This document shows, one piece after another, positions 58,623-64,000 of a stretch of 64,000 nt of DNA. This DNA comes from Aminobacter carboxidus (lineage in GTDB: Bacteria > Pseudomonadota > Alphaproteobacteria > Rhizobiales > Rhizobiaceae). Location of the stretch: contig NZ_JACZEP010000001.1 of the NCBI RefSeq assembly GCF_014863355.1, positions 372,001 through 436,000 of the forward strand, in the 5' to 3' direction. Each line of letters begins with the position of its first letter. The first letter of the stretch is position 1. A program made the position numbers and the translations under genes. The notes below the pieces were generated by a model, which saw nothing but the letters and a program-made list of their open reading frames with translations, did not search any database and was not told the DNA's origin.

Positions 58623-60398
58623 ATGACCAGATACGGTGAGTTTTCCGGCGCGATGGCCGGCGGCTGCGACCGGCTGGTCCATCCGTCGGCCGACGGCTGC
58701 GAGCGTTCGCGCCAGCGGCGGCTTGTCGGTCTGTTGCTGGCCGCTCCCTTTCTGGTTGCCGGGGCGGGCGTGTTTTTGGTCTCGGCCAATCTCGGCGCAG
58801 CCTCGACCTTCGCTGTCATTTTCGCCGCCTTCAGCCTGAGCTGGCTCGCCGCATTGCTGATTGCTGCTACCGGCAAGGCTGGACAGATCGGCGTGACTTC
58901 GCTTGTCGTGGCAACCGCCGCGATCGCTGCGATCGTTGCCGCTGCCGGCGGATTGACGTCGCCGGCTACATTGCTGGTCGCGGCACTTCCGCTGGAGGCG
59001 TTGTGGGTCTGGCGGACGCGCAAGGCGGCAAAGCTTGGAGCAATCGCAGCCGTTATTGCCGTGTTGGCTCAAGGTCTTCTCGGGTCGATGCCCTTTGCCG
59101 AAGTCGCTGCGGTATCCGCATGGCACTGGCTTCTGCCGGTTGCTTGGCTTGCCACTTTCGCTGCTCGTGCTGGCGCATTTCTGGATCGCCGCGTCGAACA
59201 GCAAGACGCGCCGGCCGACATGCTGGAAAAGGTGCTCAAGGCGGTTGTGCTGCGCGTGGCCCACAATGGCGACGTGACCGACGTGTCCGATCAGGCACGG
59301 ACCATGCTCAGGCTGCAGCCGGAACTTTTGCTGGGAACCGCTCTGTTCGATCGCATCCATGTTGCGGATCGTGTCGGCTACCTCTGCGCGCTGGCAGACA
59401 TGCGCGACGGCGCTCAGCTGCGCGAGGTTGAGCTACGCTTGCGCCTGCCGAGGCAGAACGAGGGTGACGCCGGCGACAACTTCCGGCCGTTCGTGCTCGA
59501 GTTGATGAAGGCCGAAGGCCAGGGGTTTGTCGCGGTCGTGCGCAGCAATGACACGGTCGCCGATCTGCGCGAGCAACTGGCCACGGCTGCCGATGCGGTG
59601 AGGAGTGCTGAGCTTGCAAAGAGCAATTTCCTGGCAGCCGTCAGCCATGAGTTGCGGACGCCGCTGAATGCGATCATCGGCTTTTCCGACATGCTGCTGC
59701 ACGAGATGTTCGGTGGTTTCAAGGAGCCGCGCCAGAAGGAATATGTCGGCATCGTCCGTGATTCCGGCCAGCACTTGCTCGACGTGGTGAATTCGATCCT
59801 TGACGTCACCAAGATCGAATCCGGCTGCTATGCGATCACCCCCGAGCCATTCAAGTTCCGCGACGCCGTTGATATGTGCGCCTCGATGCTGGCGCTGCAG
59901 GCGCAGGCCAAGTCGCTTGACCTGGCGGTCGAAGTGGCCGCCGGCACGGGCGAGGTCAAGGCCGACCGCCGCGCCGTACAGCAGATGCTGATCAACCTCG
60001 TGTCCAATGCGGTCAAATTCACGCCTGACGGCGGCAGGGTCGAGATTGGCGCCAAGCGCCTCGGTTCGCGTCTGCATTTCTGGGTATCCGACACGGGCAT
60101 CGGCATCGCCCAGGACGACCTGTCGCGGTTGGGCACGCCCTTCACGCAGATCCAGAATGACTATACCCGCCGCTTCGAAGGCACCGGCCTCGGGCTATCG
60201 CTGGTCAAGGGGCTGGTTTCCCTGCACGACGGCACGATGTCGATCGAGAGCGCGCCGGGCGAAGGAACGACTGTCACCATCAGCCTACCTGTCGAGGGAC
60301 CGACCTACCGGCCCGAGCCCGCGAAGGGCGAACTGATGCGGCTTCCTGCTGGCAGGAACAAGGAGATGCGCAGTGGCCCGCTCCGCAAAGCAAGCTAA
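58623..60398 (+). CDS. Membrane-bound sensor histidine kinase
   Basis: The 591-residue kinase has six hydrophobic helices in residues 25-190 with short loops, a PAS-like region (about 210-325), HisKA with the phospho-acceptor His in FLAAVSHELRTPLNAIIGFSD, and an HATPase_c domain with NLVSNAVKFTPDG, VSDTGIGIA and GTGLGLSLVKGL. No receiver domain is fused and no response regulator gene is adjacent. The kinase core resembles cell-cycle kinases of the DivJ/PleC group in Rhizobiales, which is a tentative placement. ATG 58623 is chosen; GTG 58551 with AAAGG upstream is possible. It overlaps the next gene by 26 bases. Confidence 0.88.
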   Translation: MTRYGEFSGAMAGGCDRLVHPSADGCERSRQRRLVGLLLAAPFLVAGAGVFLVSANLGAASTFAVIFAAFSLSWLAALLIAATGKAGQIGVTSLVVATAAIAAIVAAAGGLTSPATLLVAALPLEALWVWRTRKAAKLGAIAAVIAVLAQGLLGSMPFAEVAAVSAWHWLLPVAWLATFAARAGAFLDRRVEQQDAPADMLEKVLKAVVLRVAHNGDVTDVSDQARTMLRLQPELLLGTALFDRIHVADRVGYLCALADMRDGAQLREVELRLRLPRQNEGDAGDNFRPFVLELMKAEGQGFVAVVRSNDTVADLREQLATAADAVRSAELAKSNFLAAVSHELRTPLNAIIGFSDMLLHEMFGGFKEPRQKEYVGIVRDSGQHLLDVVNSILDVTKIESGCYAITPEPFKFRDAVDMCASMLALQAQAKSLDLAVEVAAGTGEVKADRRAVQQMLINLVSNAVKFTPDGGRVEIGAKRLGSRLHFWVSDTGIGIAQDDLSRLGTPFTQIQNDYTRRFEGTGLGLSLVKGLVSLHDGTMSIESAPGEGTTVTISLPVEGPTYRPEPAKGELMRLPAGRNKEMRSGPLRKAS

Positions 60399-61173
60399 AC
60401 GGCAGGTCATTGAGGAGCGCAGCCCGCTGCAGGACGGTGTCCTGGCGCTAGGCGGACTAATTGCACGCAACCCGGTGCTGGTGGGCGGATCGACGGCATT
60501 CATGGTGGCGCTGTTTTATGTCTCGGCGAATGCGCTGTGGTATCAGCCCTACGCGCACAAAGGCGCGTTCTTCTCGACCCGCGAGGCGGTCGAATTTCCC
60601 GACATGAACGAAAACGCGCCCGAAACGACGATCAAGATCGAGCGGCCGCAGGAAGCCGTGGAGGTCGTCAGGCCGCAAGGCGATCCGCGCATCGAACGGG
60701 TGCAGGGCATCCTGAAGGACCTGGCGTTCTACGACGGCACGGTTGACGGGCTGAACGGACCGGCAACGCGCGGCGCCATCCAGGCCTATCAGAAGAAGGT
60801 CGGCATGGCGGCGACCGGCGAAATTGACGCACAGCTGCTCGATCAGCTTGGCGCGGCCGACACCACTGCCGGCATAGCGCCACGGCCGACGCCGCGTGAG
60901 CAGGCGGTGCCTGCTGTGGCGCCGAAGGCGGCACCGTCGCCGACGCCGGCGCGTGCCGAACCCGCATCGGACGCCGACATCAGCGCGCGGATCATGAAGA
61001 TCCAGGCCGGGTTGAAGGCGTTCGGCAACGATGGCATCGAGATCGACGGCGTTCCCGGTGCCAGGACCAAGTCAGCAATTCGCGAATTCCAGGCTCTGTT
61101 CGGCCTGCCGGAAACGGGCGAGCCCGACCCGGGCGTTTACGTCAAGATGCGTGAGATCGGCCTGACCAACTGA
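60373..61173 (+). CDS. Bitopic membrane protein with two peptidoglycan-binding domains
   Basis: The 266-residue protein has a basic cytosolic start, one helix (about residues 33-52, NPVLVGGSTAFMVALFYVSA) and a periplasmic part with two PG_binding_1 repeats: VQGILKDLAFYDGTVDGLNG with TRGAIQAYQKKVG, and KIQAGLKAFGNDGIEIDGVP with TKSAIREFQALFG. A Pro/Ala linker separates them. GTG 60373 has AGGAG seven bases upstream and lies inside the kinase gene, so the two are translationally coupled. It may link the kinase to cell-wall state; that is inference. Confidence 0.88.
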   Translation: MARSAKQAKRQVIEERSPLQDGVLALGGLIARNPVLVGGSTAFMVALFYVSANALWYQPYAHKGAFFSTREAVEFPDMNENAPETTIKIERPQEAVEVVRPQGDPRIERVQGILKDLAFYDGTVDGLNGPATRGAIQAYQKKVGMAATGEIDAQLLDQLGAADTTAGIAPRPTPREQAVPAVAPKAAPSPTPARAEPASDADISARIMKIQAGLKAFGNDGIEIDGVPGARTKSAIREFQALFGLPETGEPDPGVYVKMREIGLTN

Positions 61174-61253
61174 ACCCGGCATGGATTGGCCTGTGCGCAT
61201 GAACGCCAAGCCGCTATAGAGGCCTCGTCGAAAACTGCGATCGGGCCGGTCCT

Positions 61254-61601
61254 ATGCGTCTAACCACTGACTTCTGGGTGTCGGCCCTGCTGCGTCGCGT
61301 CTTCGGCGAGGGTGGTTTTGGAGCGATACTCAATCGGGGAGCGCTCGAGGCCGGCGCGGTCTTCATTCTTACCCGCGATCGTTTCGGCCGCTCGAACCTC
61401 TACGGGCCGGCACCACAGACCAGCTACGACATGGCGCGCCCGGGAGAGCGTCAGTTCAGCCTGCTTGAAAGCGACGACGATGGCACCGCGATCGAAAAGC
61501 GGCTCGAACGCGAGCGGCGCTTTGATCCTGACATCTGGGTGGTCGAGATCGAGCCCGGCAAGACCGAAATCGTCGATCTGGTTTCGATTACGACGCCTTG
61601 A
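61254..61601 (+). CDS. DUF1491 family protein
   Basis: The 115-residue cytosolic protein begins MRLTTDFWVSALLRRVFGEG, the DUF1491 opening, followed by GAVFILTRDRFG and FDPDIWVVEIE. The family is common in alphaproteobacteria and has no assigned function. It lies 80 bases downstream of the peptidoglycan-binding gene and overlaps the convergent DUF2336 gene end by 14 bases. Confidence 0.88.
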   Translation: MRLTTDFWVSALLRRVFGEGGFGAILNRGALEAGAVFILTRDRFGRSNLYGPAPQTSYDMARPGERQFSLLESDDDGTAIEKRLERERRFDPDIWVVEIEPGKTEIVDLVSITTP

Positions 61602-62622
61602 GCTGGTCGCTTTTGGCAGCGGAAGACCGCGGCCTCGGCTGAAGACGCTCGGCATTGCTGCGAATGCGGGCACCGACCGACGCAGCCTTCCAGTCGCGAA
61701 CACGATCAAGCGCTACGTCGCGATGCAGTGCGCGATAGCGTTCCAGGAACAGCCTGACCGCTTCCGCGTGGGCGAATTGACCGGGCAGGATGCTGGCCGC
61801 GAGCAGGAATGCCTGTTCCTCAGTGAGGTCGAGGGCCTTGAGCGCGTCGATGAGCGAGGAGTAACCTGACTTCTCGGTGATCGAGCGAGCGGCATGCAGA
61901 TCGATCTCCAGCGCGTCGGCGAGCGCCGTCTGGAAGAAGGTGTCATTGCCTGTCAGCGCCGTCGCCTTGAGTTTGTCGTAGGATGGCGCACGCTCCTCGT
62001 CCGCCACGGTCTGGCGGGGTGCGGCCGGCGTCATCATCGCGCGCAGCTTGCGACGGACATTCTCGGCGAGCTGGCCGGGAACGGGATCATTGGACACGTC
62101 GGGCGCGACCGTCACGGTCGCTTGCGATGCGACTGTTGCCGGCTCGTCCTGCTTGGCGCCTTCAGGATAAACCAGGCGCGGGCGCTCAAGCACCCGGATC
62201 AGGTCGGCGATGGTCTTGTGCAGGTTCGGGCGGCGGGCGATGGCGCGCGCGTGCGGCAGGCCGTGGCGGCCGATCAATGAGATGAGGGTGACGTCGGACA
62301 GGATCGGCGAACGGACAAGCAGCGGGGCTGCAATGTCGACGGGTTCGTCGCAGAGTTTGCGGACCAGACCGAACGGGGCGTATTCGCTTTCTGAAAGTGC
62401 TGCGGCGACGTACCGGCGGGCTTCCACCGATACCTTGTCGAACAGCGGCAGTGTGAGGTCTTCCAGTTGGCCGATCTCGCGGCGCGAAGGCCGGGGCAGA
62501 GCGCAGAATGCCGACACCGCCGCCCGGAACAGCCGTTCTGGCTTTCCGGTTTCGCGTCCAATGGCAATTTGCCTGAAGTCCGATGCTGACACGAACGGGT
62601 ACGCCTGACAAAAACTCGACAC
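61588..62622 (-). CDS. DUF2336 family protein
   Basis: The 344-residue protein is rich in helices and matches the DUF2336 pattern: FCALPRPSRREIGQLEDLTL, VSVEARRYVAAALSE, PILSDVTLISLIGRHGLPHA and FFQTALADALEIDLHAARSI. HEAT-like repeats are likely. The family is alphaproteobacterial and of unknown function. The start is GTG 62622 with GAGG close upstream; a later GTG near residue 12 is possible. It converges on DUF1491. Confidence 0.85.
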   Translation of the reverse strand: MSSFCQAYPFVSASDFRQIAIGRETGKPERLFRAAVSAFCALPRPSRREIGQLEDLTLPLFDKVSVEARRYVAAALSESEYAPFGLVRKLCDEPVDIAAPLLVRSPILSDVTLISLIGRHGLPHARAIARRPNLHKTIADLIRVLERPRLVYPEGAKQDEPATVASQATVTVAPDVSNDPVPGQLAENVRRKLRAMMTPAAPRQTVADEERAPSYDKLKATALTGNDTFFQTALADALEIDLHAARSITEKSGYSSLIDALKALDLTEEQAFLLAASILPGQFAHAEAVRLFLERYRALHRDVALDRVRDWKAASVGARIRSNAERLQPRPRSSAAKSDQLKAS

Positions 62623-62987
62623 TGCCTCGGAAGCGGTCGAACGCGGATACGTCTTGGCTTCCTAAGGTGAACATAAACTTAGCGAGGATTTGTTAGCGCA
62701 CTGTTAACTTTGGCGTTAAGGAATACGTTTGTTACCAATTGGTTACGGCGATTTTCTATCGCGTGTCGTCAGAGACGCATGGTGATCGTTTCGGCATCGG
62801 CAATGCTGCTGCTTTCACGCGCTTCTAACGGCACTCGGCTATCAAGGTGGTGTCAAGGACGCAGTGGCAACGCCAAGAGTTGAATCAAATCTTTGGCAGT
62901 AACGGACTGTTAACCTCTCTGCTGGCCTTATCGAGGCGGAGGCGTTGCGTGCTTACTCCGGTCGAACCGAGAGGGAAATCGCGAACC
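62623..62987. other. Divergent control region between DUF2336 gene and small-protein gene
   Basis: The 365-base gap is AT-rich around 62670-62765. It holds GTTACCAATTGGTTAC (62731-62746), containing the perfect palindrome ACCAATTGGT, and TTAG-N7-TTAAC (62693-62708), one mismatch from the CtrA consensus TTAA-N7-TTAAC. No open frame with convincing coding character is seen. Confidence 0.45.
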
Positions 62988-63176
62988 ATGGGCAGCGTTG
63001 TGTCATTCATGCCGCGTCGTGCGGCCATCCGCCGGTCTCCCCGGACAGCGGAAACTTCGGCATCCATCATCATCTTTCCAGGCGTGCGCTACGAGCGAAC
63101 CAAGGGCGCGGCTTCGAGTGCTGGCGATCTGCGAAACGATGCGCCCCGCCGCAACGATCCGCTGCCGCGTCACTGA
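62988..63176 (+). CDS. Small conserved-looking protein, 62 residues
   Basis: The product starts MGSVVSFMPRRAAIRRSPR and contains SASIIIFPGVRYER. A short SVIIFPGVRYER-like core is familiar to me from small unannotated rhizobial proteins. It is basic, with no helix long enough to span a membrane. ATG 62988 has AGAGGGA about 12 bases upstream, a long spacing. The open frame continues upstream to 62847, but the conserved-looking part begins at this ATG. Function unknown. Confidence 0.6.
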   Translation: MGSVVSFMPRRAAIRRSPRTAETSASIIIFPGVRYERTKGAASSAGDLRNDAPRRNDPLPRH

Positions 63177-63207
63177 CGGCGACTGGCGGATTGCGAGGCT
63201 TGGATTG

Positions 63208-63225
63208 CACGCCTGATTGGGCGTG
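63208..63225. terminator. Possible terminator hairpin between convergent genes
   Basis: CACGCC (63208-63213) pairs with GGCGTG (63220-63225) around a six-base loop in the 51-base gap between the small protein and DUF1254 genes. No T-run is present on either side, so function is uncertain. Confidence 0.35.
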
Positions 63226-63227
63226 GG

Positions 63228-63770
63228 CTACTGGATGTCGCAGTTGATGCCGTCGAGGAAGCGGTCGACCGTCGGCTTCCAGCTGTCGTCGGGAACGAAG
63301 GCGCGGACGACGACGATGCCTTCATCGATAGGCGTTTCGACAAAAATCGATTTCTCGAACTCGGTTGGAAGTTCCTTGCGCAGGTCGATCATCTGCGCCG
63401 GCGTGAGCACGACGAAATCGAGATTGCCGTCGGTCGCGGTGCGGTCGTTGAAGCTGTAGATGTTCTGCCCGCTCCGGTCATAGACCGAGGCCGACCAGTA
63501 GGGCACCTTGCCTGCGTTGTCGATGCGGACGACGCCTTCGGTGAGATCGAAGCGGCAGGCGGCTTCAAAGAAGGATGGATCTAGCGCCTTCACCACCGGC
63601 GTGCCGCCTATCTCCTGGTCGAGGCGGACAACCTTGTTGGGCCCGGCCACCATGGCCAAGCGCGACCAGGCATCGCGCTCGGAGAAACTGGGTACCAGAA
63701 GCAGAATAACGATGTGGGCGATGCCCGCGCCGATCAGGCCGATCGCCAGGGCATGAAGCAGCCTACGCAT
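63228..63770 (-). CDS. DUF1254 domain membrane protein
   Basis: The 180-residue protein has an N-terminal helix (about residues 7-28, ALAIGLIGAGIAHIVILLLV) and an outward domain with CRFDLTEGVVRIDNAG, VPYWSASVYDRSGQNIYSFN and a C-terminal RFLDGINCD. The pattern matches DUF1254, a domain usually found with DUF1214. Function is unknown. The ATG at 63770 overlaps the stop of the upstream DUF1214 gene by eight bases, so the two are translated together. Confidence 0.8.
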   Translation of the reverse strand: MRRLLHALAIGLIGAGIAHIVILLLVPSFSERDAWSRLAMVAGPNKVVRLDQEIGGTPVVKALDPSFFEAACRFDLTEGVVRIDNAGKVPYWSASVYDRSGQNIYSFNDRTATDGNLDFVVLTPAQMIDLRKELPTEFEKSIFVETPIDEGIVVVRAFVPDDSWKPTVDRFLDGINCDIQ

Positions 63771-64000
63771 TGCACTGAACCCTGACGATGCGCGGCATTT
63801 CGATGCCGGACAGGCCGGTACTGCTGGCTATGGGTGTGTCGTAGAAGGTCAATACGAGGTTCATGGCGCCGACGCCGCCGACGGCAAGCCAGTTGCCCGG
63901 TTCCGGCCGCGCGCCGACCAAAACGCTGATGGAATTGTCAGCTTGGCGCAGCACCTCCAGCGAATGCATCGACGCATCGCGGCGTATCCCCGACTTGAGC
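63763..64000 (-). CDS. DUF1214 domain protein, 5' end outside the window
   Basis: About 79 C-terminal residues are visible. RQADNSISVLVGARPEPGNW and LVLTFYDTPI follow the pattern of DUF1214, which typically ends with GNWL and a strand containing LxLxxY. The stop TAG (63765-63763) overlaps the DUF1254 start. The N-terminal part, expected to have a membrane helix, lies beyond position 64000. Confidence 0.75.
   Translation of the reverse strand, partial: LKSGIRRDASMHSLEVLRQADNSISVLVGARPEPGNWLAVGGVGAMNLVLTFYDTPIASSTGLSGIEMPRIVRVQCNA

Noticed and set aside
62704-62719. TTAA-N8-TTAA as a CtrA box
   Set aside because: The spacing is eight, not the seven bases of the consensus. The nearby TTAG-N7-TTAAC is the better candidate.

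Overview
The window reads as a chromosomal segment of an alphaproteobacterium of the order Rhizobiales, most like Mesorhizobium, Aminobacter or another Phyllobacteriaceae. This rests on the high GC content, the fructose ABC system of FrcB type, the glg operon ending in pgm, the bet operon carrying choline sulfatase, the Rhizobium etli-type asparaginase, a MucR regulator, DUF1491/DUF2336/DUF5330 proteins, and an intergenic palindromic repeat of a kind I associate with this group. I see no insertion sequence, prophage, CRISPR array, rRNA or plasmid origin. Assignments come from reading motifs and recalled family sequences; no database search was run.

Layout. (1) 1-4990: sugar uptake. A RbsD/FucU mutarotase and a ROK repressor (minus) diverge from frcBCA (plus), with an inverted repeat between them. 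(2) 5066-17851: a seven-gene glycogen operon, glgP-glgB-glgC-glgA-pgm-glgX plus a GH13 alpha-glucosidase, with gaps of 54 bases or less and several stop/start overlaps. (3) 18001-23424: an oligopeptide ABC transporter, oppA-oppB-oppC plus one fused two-ATPase protein. (4) 23429-26288: an orphan TadE-TadG pair and tRNA-Pro(CGG). (5) 26490-30299: a phosphomannomutase and a fusion of mannose-1-phosphate guanylyltransferase with an AGE-family isomerase, a nucleotide-sugar module. (6) 30318-36695: betI-betC-dehydratase-betA-betB (minus), for choline sulfate to glycine betaine, with two candidate BetI operators upstream. (7) 36887-42338: thiolase, SDR, asparaginase, GreA/GreB-like protein and HerA-like ATPase. 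(8) 42367-49977: L,D-transpeptidase, haloacid dehalogenase, branched-chain aminotransferase, superoxide dismutase, cytochrome c', dihaem cytochrome c, a 49-bp tandem repeat, oligopeptidase B and a small secreted protein. (9) 50139-55968: a complete mrpABCDEFG antiporter operon. (10) 56235-64000: mucR, a small orphan gene, sufE, DUF5330, a six-helix histidine kinase overlapping a peptidoglycan-binding protein gene, DUF1491, DUF2336, a 62-residue small protein, and a DUF1254/DUF1214 pair cut by the window end.

How the parts fit. Much of the window concerns carbon storage and osmotic or ionic stress: sugar import, glycogen synthesis and breakdown, betaine synthesis, and the Mrp Na+(K+)/H+ antiporter. 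The observations I rate highest are the ManC-AGE fusion, the paired palindromes at the bet operon, the histidine kinase overlapping a peptidoglycan-binding protein gene, the 49-bp tandem repeat that duplicates the end of a cytochrome gene, and an attenuator-like leader before sufE. I did not find a clearly new multi-gene system.
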